Positions 21,280 to 32,008 of a stretch of DNA of 64,000 nucleotides are shown here, one piece after another. The notes below the pieces were generated by a model that saw nothing but the letters and a program-made list of their open reading frames with translations, had not been told where the DNA came from and searched no databases. A program made the translations under genes and the position numbers. The stretch's first letter is position 1, and each line of letters begins with the position of its first letter. The stretch lies in assembly GCA_009193035.1 (NCBI GenBank), contig SWDT01000004.1, positions 186,001 through 250,000 of the forward strand. Direction: 5' to 3'. This stretch comes from Halicephalobus mephisto. Lineage: Eukaryota; Nematoda; Chromadorea; Rhabditida; Panagrolaimidae.

Positions 21280-22180
21280 TTGCCGTCTTAGCAGGGACTT
21301 TCGTGGTGGGAGTTCCTCATTCAATTTCACCTCAAATTGGATTCTGAAAACTTCTATAAAATTCAAAATTTCACAAAATTTTAAAAATCCCCAAAGCTTT
21401 TTGAATTTCCATTTGATTCTGGAAATTTCCACAATATTTTAAAACAAAAAATTTAGGAATTATTACAAAATTTTCTAACCAATTTCAAAAATTTTAATAA
21501 AATTCTGAAAATTTGAAAATTCTAAAATTTATAAAATTCTAAAAATTTATAAATTCTAAAATTTATAAAATTCTTAAAAATTCTAAAATTTATAAAATTC
21601 AAAAAATTCTAAAATTTATAAAATTCTTAAAAATTCTTAAAAATTTCAAAATTTTATAAAATTCATCAAAAACCCGAAAATTCCCACGAAGTCATCGATG
21701 ATTTGAGAACCTATTAAAAGCTAGAAAATTTGACAAAGTTCTAATGCAAAAACAAATAGAGAAAAAACAAACATTTTACGAAACTGTCTCGACAAGAATT
21801 TTTTAGAAACTTTTCAAGTTCCCATTTTTATAAAAATACGAAATTTAAAAATAAACATAAAATTATTTCAATCTCAATTTTCAAAAAATTAAAAAAAAAA
21901 CAAAAATTTTAAGTATTTCGAAATTCTGTTAAATTTTTTAAATTCTAATTTTAAAAAACTACGAAATAATTTTAGAAAATTATCGATTTTCTACAAAAAA
22001 TTCCAAAAATATTTCGAAATTTCGTATTAAATTTTTTTTTAAATTAGAAAATTCCAAAAATATTTCGAAATTTCGTATTAAATTTTTTTAAAAATTAGAA
22101 AATTCCAAAAATATTTCGAAATTTTATATTAAATTTTTTTTTTAAATTAGAAAATTCCAAAAACATCTCGATCATCTCAT
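21280..22180. other. Intergenic AT-rich DNA
   Basis: Contains GGGACTTTCGTGG (21295), a motif shared with 38.7-38.8 kb, short AAAATTTATAAAATTC repeats (21530-21620) and a 60-bp repeat with CCAAAAATATTTCGAAATTT (22000-22160). No gene seen. Confidence 0.5.
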
Positions 22181-22234
22181 AATCTTCCATTAAATCCAAG
22201 AAATCTATAAAATTTCAATAAATTAAATACTAAA

Positions 22235-22375
22235 AAAAATCCAACAAGGAACTCCTCAAAAATTGCATCATGCAGCTTTCTCAATTCGGCACGTTCGCGC
22301 AAAATGAAGCGAGTTGTCTGGCTTTCCACTCTCCACTGACGAAACTTCAATCCTAAAAAACCACCCAGCTTTTCC
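22235..22375 (-). other. Possible unassigned exon downstream of HMG gene
   Basis: On the minus strand, GGTTTTTTAG is followed by an open frame whose best part reads TTRFILRERAELRKLHDAIF, protein-like and compositionally unlike its surroundings. I see no good donor and no partner exons. It may be a remnant, part of the HMG 3' UTR or a small gene. Confidence 0.25.
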
Positions 22376-22796
22376 CTTTTGCACGTTTCATATTTTTTCA
22401 ATTTTTAATTTCAAATTCATTCCAGTACTTCTGGTAAATCTGTTTAGACAATAGAGAACTTTAGACAATTGGCCTGAATTTCAATATTAGTTCGGAAATT
22501 CTTCGATATCCAAACTTGTATTTCAAAAAAGAGATAAATGATCGTGTCGACAGTTAAGCAAGGCACAACTGCGACTTGAGGTTACCTCTAAACAGACAAA
22601 AAACAATTTTCAAGCAAAAAATGAAAAGATGAAAACTTCTAAGTCGCAGAGCTTTTGGAAGAATGCGAGCTCGGCGAATATACAAATGGGCAACTTTGAA
22701 CAGAGGGATAACTAACCGGCTAGCAACAAGATACAGGAAAATCCGAGAAACGCATACTTCTTATGGAATGGAAAAAGATCTTCATCTTGATGGATT

Positions 22797-23605
22797 TCAT
22801 AATGGATGGCTGTATTCCATTTGTCCGCTATGAGGAACCATCATGATCTGCTGTGGAGCGGCTCCATTTACATTCATAGGTTGTTGCACCATAATTACTT
22901 GCTGATGAGGATGAATTGTTTGTGGCATAGTGTGAACAACTCTTTGAATTTGAGGTTGTTGATGTTGTTGATCAATATGCATTTGCTGTGGTTGAGGAGG
23001 TGGTGGATTTGCTGCAACTTGTTCCCTGTAATTTTTCATTTCTTCTGCATAACGAGCTTTGTCTTCATTTGCCTTTCTTTCATAAACCTGCTTTTCTTCT
23101 TCTGACATTGATTTCCAAACTTTTCCCAGTTCTTGGGCTACTTGACTGACTTTCCATTCCGGATGATCTTGCTGAACTTGTTGACGTCTTTCATTGGAGA
23201 AGAAGAAAAATGCAGACCTAAAGGTCAGCTCTAAGATAAAAAAAGATAAAAAAGCTTACAAGGCTCTTTTCGGGGCGTTGGGGTCTTTTTTGACTTTTTT
23301 CTTCTTTTTGGCACTATCATCACCGCCATATGCGGCTACTTCTGCTTGGTAACGATCTGCATCCTTGGCTGCCAGTTCATAGAATCGTCTTTTTTCGTCT
23401 TCTGACATTGTCTGGAAAAAACACTTTTAAATCAAAAAATTATTTAAAAACTTGCCTTCCATTTATCGGCGCATTTCTTCGATATTTCCGTGACTTGGAC
23501 ACTTTCATCTGGATACTTTTTCTTGTGTTCTTCATAACACATTTTAACAAAGAATCCATAGGGAGACGTTTTCCCACGAATCGGAGGCTTGTCGTCGTTA
23601 CGCAT
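22797..23605 (-). CDS. hmg-1.2: Two-box HMG protein (HMG-1.2/HMGB-like)
   Basis: Minus-strand exons 23456-23605, 23260-23411 and 22797-23217 encode 240 residues. HMG box A spans about 8-75 ([20 protein letters not shown]). Box B spans about 90-165, after the linker [20 protein letters not shown]. These proteins bend DNA non-specifically in chromatin. C. elegans HMG-1.2 is very similar through both boxes. The tail is unusual: instead of a run of Asp/Glu it is Pro/Gln/His/Met-rich ([19 protein letters not shown]). Intron 1 (23412-23455, 44 bp) uses a GC donor, AAG|GCAAGT, with a normal TTCCAG acceptor; the frame is restored exactly and matches the family. Start: TTTAAG directly before the ATG may be a trans-splice acceptor. 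22400-22796 is non-repetitive and probably includes the 3' UTR. Confidence 0.93.
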
Positions 23606-24575
23606 CTTAAACAACCTTAAAGGATCACAATTACATCGAAATACACGGAAAATATACCCAAAAAGTACGCGAAATATATTTAAAAATACGGAATAATATG
23701 TAAAAATACGGAGAATATATAAAAATATGGGAAATATGTAAAAAACACGAAAAATATACAATTTGGCAATCGGCCAATTATCGGAAATTGAAGCTAACAC
23801 GAATGTTGCTTTCGAAATAAAAAGCGCGCGAAAAATGACCAATGTTGATGACAGTCGGGTGACCAGGCAACGAAGCTCGAGTTTACAACTTCACGAACAC
23901 GGAATACACAATTTTATTAATTAAAAAACACGACGAAAGAATTATTATATCGCAATCATTTAGTAGGAAATTTAAACGCCGAAAGTTTGTTATGAAAAAT
24001 AACATCTTGTTCAGAAGAGAAGGAAAGCAGTTGACTCAGAAACAGAGAATCGAAATAGCGTACAGGAACAATGCGCGCCTGAATCAACGCTAACATTGGG
24101 CCAAATAAGTTCCAAAACCGAGACTAGAGCAGTCAGTCACTAGGAAGGAAAAATGTGAAAGCGAGTCGAACGAAAGCCTGTTTTGCTCCGTTTTCACCAC
24201 ACTAAAAGAGAAAAATGGTACACACAATAATGAAAGACAAACAACATTGCCATGCTATTTTTTTTCTCTGTTTCTCGGCATGGCAGTTTGGCCGTCTTGC
24301 ACGTGAATGTCTGTCCAACAAAAACGATCGATTTCGGTTGTGCGTCTGCGAACACTCGCGGTCTTGTCGGGGAATTATGCAAATTTCCAAGGGTAATTTT
24401 GAGAATACTGACCGTTCTGGAGAAACAGAAATGTTGCGGATTTTCTCATAATGATAAAAGTGGCTTCTGGAGCTCGAAATTGATATATGAATTTTTCGGA
24501 TTTCCGGTCTTCGAAAATCAGAACACGGCCGAATTTCGGACAAATTCGAGGATTCAGAATCTCCAAAATTAACGC
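23606..24575 (-). promoter_or_regulatory. Upstream region of HMG gene
   Basis: 23640-23770 holds a short repeat with AATATATAAAAATACGG. 23850-24575 is unique, moderately GC-rich, with CACGTG (24300) and the octamer-like ATGCAAAT (about 24377). ORFs on both strands look like shadows without known relatives. Probably the promoter region; not demonstrated. Confidence 0.35.
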
Positions 24576-24599
24576 GATCGAAAATGAGGGAATTGCAAT

Positions 24600-25015
24600 T
24601 GATTTTTGTGTATTTTTTACGTAATTTTTTAAAATTTTTATATAATCATTTTCATTTAATTTTTCGGAATTTTATACAATAATTTTTATATAATATTTAA
24701 AAATTTCATAATTCAAAAAATTCTCTATAATCATTTTAATATATTTTTTAAGGATTTTTTCGGAATTTTATTTTATATAATTTTTTATATTTTTATATTT
24801 TTCGAAATAATTTTATATTTTTAAAAATAGTTTTATATTTTTATATTTTTAAAAATAATTTTATACAATTTTATATTTTTATATAATTTTATAATTTTAT
24901 ATTTTTATAATTTTATATAATTTTATATTTTTATAATTTTATATAATTTTATATAATTTTATAATTTTATATTTTTATATATTTTTTATACAATTATTTT
25001 TTCGATGAATAAACT
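24600..25015. repeat. (T/A)-rich microsatellite-like tract
   Basis: Irregular repeats of ATTTTATATTTTTATAATTT. No gene. Confidence 0.7.
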
Positions 25016-25319
25016 GTGAAAATTAAATTTTAAAAAGTTGAATTTCGACAATATCGATCTGGCTGATAGAAGCGAGTCTTAAAAATCATGAAATTCAATC
25101 ATATTATTTCATTTTAAAAATTTTAAAATCAAAAAGTCTGAAGTCAGAAATTCAACAATGATTAAAATAAAAAATTTAATTTCTCCAATCGGATGTGAAT
25201 TTTTTGAAAATTTTGATTTATGGATGTCGAAATATCGGGATTGAAGGTCGTCGAAAGTAAAAATTTCAATGAAAAATGAAATTTTGTCGAGATCTATAAA
25301 ACAGTTGAAATTTAAAATT

Positions 25320-25860
25320 AAAATTAAATCTGCAGTTTGCGCGCAATATTGAAGCAGATAGGTCAACATCAAAAGCAAAATAAAATCTGCAGGTTGCTTG
25401 CAACATTTAGGCAGATTGATTGGAATCTGATCTGCAGGTTGCTTGCAACGTTGTGGCAGATCGGTTAATATTGATAATTCCCATTTATGGAAATTTTGAA
25501 TTTGTAATAAAATCTGCAGGTTGCTTGCAACGTTGTGACAGGTTGGTTGGAATCTGATTTGCAGGTTGCGCGCAACGTTGTGGCAGATCGGTTAATATTG
25601 ATAACTCACATTTATGGAAATTTTGAATTTGTAATAAAATCTGCAGTTTGCGCGCAATGTTGTGGCAGATTGGTTGGAATCTGATCTGCAGGTTGCGCGC
25701 AACATTGTGGCAGATCGGTTAATATTGATAAATTATATTTATGGAATTTTTGAATTTGTAATAAAATCTGCAATTTGCTTGCAACATTTAGGCAAATTGG
25801 TCGAAATTTAATCTGCAGGTTGCTTGCAACATTCGAACGACCTACCCAGGTGTTGTTCAA
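25320..25860. repeat. Array with TTGCGCGCAA palindromes, locus A
   Basis: About nine copies of AATCTGCAGGTTGCGCGCAA or its TTGCTTGCAA variant, each followed within about 15 bp by GGCAGAT. Copies alternate 45 and 83 bp apart, giving a composite unit of 126-128 bp. The family recurs in the other orientation at 27740-27920 and 36910-37100. Confidence 0.85.
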
Positions 25861-26079
25861 AAATTCAATTTAATTTCGATGTTGATTGTTTTATAGACTT
25901 TGACGTCGATTAAACTAGAAAATTGAATATTTTCTTTTCTGAATCCGATGTAGATTTTTTGAATAACTTCATCTACGAAATCCAAAACGCCGAAGATAGA
26001 CGAATCGGAAACGGTGAATTCAGTGAATTGTGGAATTGATTAAATTAAAAAATCTGTTTTTATTTTTTTTATGGATCTG

Positions 26080-26310
26080 GAAAAATAAAAAATATTAAAA
26101 ATATTAAAAATATTAAAAATATTAAAAATATTAAAAATATTAAAAATATTAAAAATATTAAAAATATTAAAAATATTAAAAATATTAAAAATATTAAAAA
26201 TATTAAAAATATTAAAAATATTAAAAATATTAAAAATACTAAAAATACTAAAAATATTAAAAATATTAAAAATATTAAAAATATTAAAAATATTAAAAAT
26301 ACTAAAAATT
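26080..26310. repeat. 9-bp minisatellite
   Basis: About 25 almost perfect copies of ATTAAAAAT. The minus-strand ORF (FNI repeats) is its translation. Confidence 0.95.
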
Positions 26311-26439
26311 ATCAACAGTAGAGGAATCTAAAGTCAAATTTCCAATGAAAAAATAATCAACGAAATTCGAGTTTTCTACAGTATCTGATGTAACTTCGGA
26401 AATCTTGATTTTTAAATTTGCACATAAAAAAATAACTTT

Positions 26440-27000
26440 CGGTCTCGTAACAATTGCGAAATGTGACACAATCGTCACATTTTTCATGAATATGCAACAT
26501 TTATAACGCAAATTAAAACATAATAGTAATGATTTCCATTTATCATTGAACTAAAAGTTGCATTTTTTGTGTGTAGAGATTTTGGATAGTGTTTATTTCT
26601 AACTGAAATAAGGACTTTCCAGTCACTATCCAAAAACAGCTCCAATGTACATAAAAAAGTAACTTTTAGTCCTGTAACGATTATAAATATAACACAGTCG
26701 TTGTATTTTTCATGAATATTTGACTTTTGTGACGAAAATTAAAAAATAATAGTGATGATTTCCATTTTTTGTGTAGAGGTTTTGGATAGTGTTTATTTTT
26801 AACTGAAATAAAGGTTTTCCAGTCACTATCCAAAAACAGCTCCAATGTACATAAAAAAGTAACTTTTAGTCCTGTAACGATTATAAATATAACACAGTCG
26901 TTGTATTTTTCATGAATATTTGACATTTGTGATTAAAATTAAAACATAATAATGAAAATTTCTATTTTTTACTAAATTAAAAGTAATTTTTTGTGTGTGA
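26440..27000 (-). repeat. 226-bp hairpin repeat, locus B
   Basis: Two full units about 200 bp apart plus flanking partial units, in reverse orientation to locus A. Each carries CAGTCACTATCCAAAAACAG, GCTCCAATGTACATAAAAAA and the GGATAGTG/CACTATCC inverted pair. Confidence 0.85.
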
Positions 27001-27289
27001 AGACTTTAGAAATATTAGAAATCGAGAAATCAAGATATGAACATATAACGAAATCGATAAAACTTAAAAATTTAGTTTTCTACAGTATCTGTGGTCTTTA
27101 TTATCCAAGTTGACAGAGTTCGAATTTGAAATTTAAATTTTTCTTAATAAAACATGACTTGTGATTGGAAAACCCAAAATATCAATTTTTATCAATTTAA
27201 GTAAAACAAATTTTTGAAATAAAAAAAGTTCATAATTGTTGTTTTAGCATCAAAAATTTTAATTTAAATTTTAAATTCTAATAGTCAAC

Positions 27290-27725
27290 TTTGATTCCGA
27301 ACTTTGAATATCAATTTTAATGCCGAATTTCGACTTCAAAGTCTGATTATTAATTTTGACGTCGAGCTCTGGTCGTTAACTTTGATTTCAAACTTCAATT
27401 TCGAACTTTAACATTGAATTTTGATGATTAATTTTGATTTCGAATTTCAACTTTGAACTTTGATGTCGAACTCTAACTGTTAACTTTGATTCCGAACTTT
27501 GACTGTCAATTTTAATGTTGAATTTCGACTTCAAAGTCTGATTATTAATTTTGACGTCGAACTCTAATCGTTAACTTTGATTTCAAACTTCAATTTCGAA
27601 CTTTAACATCGAATTTTGAATGTTAATTTTGACGTCGAATTTTGATTATTAACTTCAACTTCGGACTTCAACTTCCAATTTTGACTTCCAACTTCAAAGT
27701 TTGATTTCGAAATTTTCATAAACCT
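27290..27725. repeat. Tandem duplication of TTTGA-TTTCGAAC periodic DNA
   Basis: A block of about 195 bp (27290-27485) is repeated at 27487-27680. Inside it, AACTTTGATTTCGAACTTCA-like words repeat every 11-15 bp. Confidence 0.8.
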
Positions 27726-27739
27726 AAATACGAATCCTG

Positions 27740-27920
27740 ATTTATCTGCTCCAATGTTGCGTGCAAACTGCAGATTTAATTTCGATTTTGAACTCAACTG
27801 ACATACCTGAATATTGCGAGCAAACTGCAACTTTTACTTTGATTTCAAAATTTAAACACAAATCCTGATTTATCTGCTCCAATTTTGCGTGCAAACTGCA
27901 GATTTTATTTTTATTTTTAT
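27740..27920. repeat. TTGC-palindrome repeat, locus B
   Basis: Two or three inverted-orientation copies with TGTTGCGTGCAAACTGCAGA and ATCCTGATTTATCTGCTCCA. Same family as 25320-25860. Confidence 0.75.
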
Positions 27921-27979
27921 TTTTATGTCGACAGTTTTATAGATTTCGACACTGTTAAAATTCGTGCCAGAAAACGGTC

Positions 27980-28140
27980 CACTTAGGGTTTTGTAGTTTC
28001 GGAATTTCCGGATTTAAAGTACTCTTGAAGGTCCTTGAGTTGACCTCCTCCAGGATATCCTGTTTCAGCCCCATCCATGACGATAAGACAATTTCGTTCC
28101 GAGATATTTCATTAATAATTAAATTTTAAAATTATAAAAA
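27980..28140 (-). other. Unique island with short minus-strand ORF
   Basis: On the minus strand a frame reads MDGAETGYPGGGQLKDLQEY and ends about 11 residues later at 28000. It is protein-like, but there is no acceptor upstream and no partner exon. Unrecognised. Confidence 0.2.
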
Positions 28141-28540
28141 ATTAATTTTTAAAAAATTAAAAAAACTAATTCTTAAATAATTTTAAAAAATTCCAATTTT
28201 TAGAAAATTAAAAAAATTATTTTTAAAACTTTAAATAATTTCGAAAAAAAAAGTTTTTTAAAGTATTTTTTTTGGAATTATTTTAGAAATTTAGATTTCT
28301 TAAAAATACCTTTTTTTTTAAATTTTAAAAATATTTTTTTTTAGAATTTTAAAAATACTTTTTTTTAAATTTTAAAAATATCTTTTTTTTTTAAATTTTA
28401 AAAATACTTTTTTTTTTAAATTTTAAAAATACTTTTTTTTTTAGTATTTTAAAAATATCTTTTTTTTTAAATTTTAAAAATATTTTTTTTTGGAATTCTT
28501 TACTCAATCGAAAATATCCAATTTCAGTTCTATTTATCAC
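28140..28540. repeat. Tandem array, about 35-bp unit
   Basis: About eight copies of TTTTTTTAAATTTTAAAAAT with ATACTTTT. Confidence 0.75.
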
Positions 28541-28544
28541 CTGC

Positions 28545-28740
28545 TAAATTCCAAATTTGGGAATTTTGTTATTCTTTTTCCGTTTTTCTGCCTCATAAAA
28601 TTCGTCTTCAAAATGCCACACTGATCCCTGCCTCTGGCAATTGCCGTTTCAACTACGTTGTTCTTGTTTTTCTCAGGATCTAATACCAAAATTGGAGAAA
28701 ACAAACAGAAGATCCTCCAGAAAACTGCTTATTTATAAAA
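28545..28740 (+). promoter_or_regulatory. Unique island upstream of first TWK exon
   Basis: Non-repetitive and less AT-rich, about 400-600 bp ahead of the first alternative channel exon. Possible promoter or untranslated exon (acceptor-like TTTTTCTCAG near 28675). Not proven. Confidence 0.25.
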
Positions 28741-29126
28741 TTCGACTTTTTATTAAAAAATTTTATTTTTATTCAAAAAAATTTAAATATTTTATTTTTA
28801 AAAAGTTTAATTTTAATTTTTATTTTTATTCAAAAAAAAATTTAAATATTTTATTTAAAAAAATTTAAATATTTTATTTAAGAAAATTTTATTTTTATTT
28901 TTATTCAAAAAAATTTAAATATTTTATTTTTAAAAATTTTTATTTTAAAAAATTTCTATAAAAAATTATTTTTTAAAAATTGTTTTTTTAAACATGTTTA
29001 TTTAAATTTTTTTGAATTTTTAAAAGTGATTAATTTTCGGACTTTTATTTCTATTTTATTCCACATTTATCTTTTTTAATCTTTTTTGAAGTTTCATCTG
29101 GTCATTTTTTAATTTATTTCTTGCAG

Positions 29127-29247
29127 CTGTCGGACGGAATTCCGGGAGCGAGTCGAGACCCGTCCGATCCGAACAATGGTTGGATTTTCCCAAATACGGG
29201 CCAGATTTATCAAGTTCAAAGAGCAAAAATTGCCGACTTTTTACAAG
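29127..29247 (+). CDS. Alternative first exon A of K2P channel
   Basis: Flanked by TTGCAG and by AAG|GTACG. The ATG at 29176 opens MVGFSQIRARFIKFKEQKLP followed by TFYK, and ends in phase 0 with a lysine, exactly as exon B does. It can therefore join the TM1 exon at 33414 to read TFYK-LAPYLLH. The basic, membrane-proximal composition fits a K2P cytoplasmic N-terminus. All three frames are open here; this one was chosen because it alone fits the phase of the TM1 exon. TTGCAG may be a trans-splice site or follow an untranslated exon. Confidence 0.6.
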
Positions 29248-29879
29248 GTACGTTTTAATTTCTTTCAAATTCATTAAAAAAATAAAAATTAAGAAAAAAA
29301 AAATAAATATTTTTAAATTAAAAAAATTAGAATAATAAATATTTTTAAATTAAAAAAATAAATATTTTTAAATAAAAAAAATTAAAATATTTTTAAATAT
29401 TTTTAAATTTATTTAAAAAAATAAAAATAATTATTTTTGCAGACTTTCTTACGGTAGTTGGATAGGATTGCAGAAAGTTATGAAATTTTATGGAAGTACT
29501 TAAATCTTAATTTTTTCGATTTTAGGTCCTGACTGGATAATTTTAAATTTTTCGTTTTGAGATGATTTTTGAAAATTTTTATTGTAATTTTTGTTTTTTT
29601 TTAGTTTGAACTCTTTTAGCATCGGAGTTTTAAATTTCGCGATTTCTGGTTTTGACTACAAACCTCCCTAAAAGTCCACATGACGACGATTTTAAAATAA
29701 ATTTATGGTAAATATTTCCGTTATCCTCTGCATGATTTATTGATGCTTTTTGAACTTTTTCAAAACACAAATGTTTCATTTTTTTGATTTTGAACGGAAA
29801 ATTTTTAATTTTTTTGAAATTATTTAAAAAAAAGTTTTTCAAAATTTTTATCAAGATTATTTTTTTTTTAAAATTCGTA

Positions 29880-30290
29880 GTGAAATCATTTTTTAAAAAG
29901 ATTCGTGGTGAGATAATTTTTTAGAAATTTCTTTTCGGGACATTTTTCTTAAAAAACATTCTTTTCGAAAAACCTTTTTTATATTTCGTGTCGGGACCAT
30001 TTTTTCGAAAATATTTTTTTTTGAAATAACTTTTTCTTAAAAAACATTCTTTTCGAAACAACTTTTTTAAAATTTCGTGTCGGGACCATTTTTTTCGAAA
30101 ATATTCTTTTTAAGACAACTTTTTTAAAAAATATCGTGTCGGGACCATTTTCTTAAAAAACATTCTTTTTGAAACAAATTTTTTTTTAAATTTTCTTAAA
30201 AAAATATTTTTTCGAAACAACTTTTTTAAAAATTTTCTTTTTAAGACATTTTTCTTCGAAAATTTTCTTCGAGATGTTTGTCTCCAAATT
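29880..30290. repeat. Intronic repeats with CGTGTCGGGACC
   Basis: Several copies of TTTCGTGTCGGGACCATTTT and AAACATTCTTTTCGAAACAA in the first intron of the K2P gene. Confidence 0.7.
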
Positions 30291-30499
30291 TTGTAGTAAA
30301 TATTTCTTTTTCTACGTTATTGTGGTTTTAAAATACGAAGTTTATATTACAAATGTAATAATTTAAAAAAGGATTAAAGTTCGTCCTTTGTTCTCTTCCC
30401 GTGACAAATACTCCGAACAAGGAACTTTTAAAATTAAATCTTTGTAAAAATGCGAAATAAATTTGACCAAAGACATTCCGAAAAAAAATTTCATTTATC

Positions 30500-31860
30500 C
30501 AAAAAGTAAAACTTGTAAAAAAAAGATTAAAAAATTTTAAAGATTTAAAAAAAAATAAAAATCAGTTTTTTCAATTTTTAAAGAAATTTAATTTTTCAAT
30601 TTTTAAAGAAATTTAAATTTTTTGATTTTTAAAGAAATTTAAATTTTCAATTTTTGAAGAAATTTAAATTTTCGATTTTTTTGTAAAATTTAAATTTTTA
30701 AAAAAATTTTAAATTTAATTTTAAACTTTTTTGTAAAATTTAAATTTTTAAAATATTAAAAAAAATTTAATTTTTTAATTTTTAAAGAAATTTTTATTTT
30801 AATTTTTTTGTAAAATTTTAATTTTTAATTTTTTTTTTGTAAAATTTTAATTTTTAATTTTTTTTTGTAAAATTTTTCCAAAATTTCTGAATTTATAATT
30901 AATGATTGTTTTTCGTTGAAGGACTTCAAAACTCTCAAATTTCATCGAGAGTTGTGGGATTTTGACGTTTAAATGTTCCTACAAATTTGGTTTCATTTTT
31001 CTCTTTTTTATTTTCAATGAATTTGTCGAATTTTTAATAATTTCAATTTTATTTAAAATTATTTAATTTTTTCTAAATTTAAAATTTAAAAAAAATTAAA
31101 TTTTCTAACTTTTTAAAATTTTAAATTTATTCAAAATAAAAAAAAATTTTTTAAAATTAATTTTAAATTTTTTTAAAAATTAAATTTTCTAACTTTTTAA
31201 AATTTTTAATTTTTTCTATTTTTTTAAAATTTAAAAAAATATTTATTTTTTTTTTAAATTTCTAATTTTTCGATTTTTGAACAATTTTAATTTTTTAAAT
31301 TTTATTTAAAATCAAATTTCTATGATGTTTGTGACGAAAAGCCAAATTTGATCAAATTATCCATTTTTCTCGAACAAGTCTCGAAAAAATTTTTTTTGAT
31401 GTTCTTCGAAATTTTAAAATTACCTTTTTTGGATTCTAAAGACCACTTTTTTATTTTCTAAAACGCTGAATAAGCCTCATTAAGTAATCTACTCATTTTT
31501 GCTAGAAACTTTTCAGAATTTATTTTTTAGAAAATTTTTAAAAAGTCAAAAATTTTTTATTAAAAAATTTAAAAAAATCCAAATTAAAAAATTTTAAAAA
31601 TTAATTTTTTACAAAATTTAAAATTATTTTTTTTATTAAAAAATATTTTACAAAATTTAGAATTATTTTTTTTAAATATAAAAAAATCGAAAATCTTTAA
31701 AAATTAATTTTATTTTTTTTTATTAAAAAATATTTTTAAAAATAAAAATAATTTTTTTTTAATTTAAAAAAACTCAAAAATTTTTAAAAATTAATTTTAT
31801 TTTTTTTTTATTAAAAAATATTTTTAAAAATGGAAATTATTTTTTTTTTGGATTCATCTT
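30500..31860. repeat. AT-rich intronic low-complexity DNA
   Basis: Short tandem units such as TTTTTAAAGAAATTTAAATT (30560-30660), TTTTTGTAAAATTTTAATTT (30790-30870) and, after 31550, AAAAATTAATTTTATTTTTT. No exon seen. Confidence 0.65.
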
Positions 31861-32008
31861 TTTAAAATTAATCAATTTCTTTTATTTTAAATCTAATCTT
31901 GTCTGAAAACGTGGATTTTTACTCCAAGTGTATCCGAGTCTTTTTCGGAAGTGGAAAAAGTAGTTAACCTTCCAAATTGCTTTTAGTCTTTTTTGTCTTT
32001 TTTCAAAA

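Noticed and set aside
26040..26315. 91-residue minus-strand ORF of FNI repeats
   Set aside because: It is a translation of a 9-bp minisatellite.
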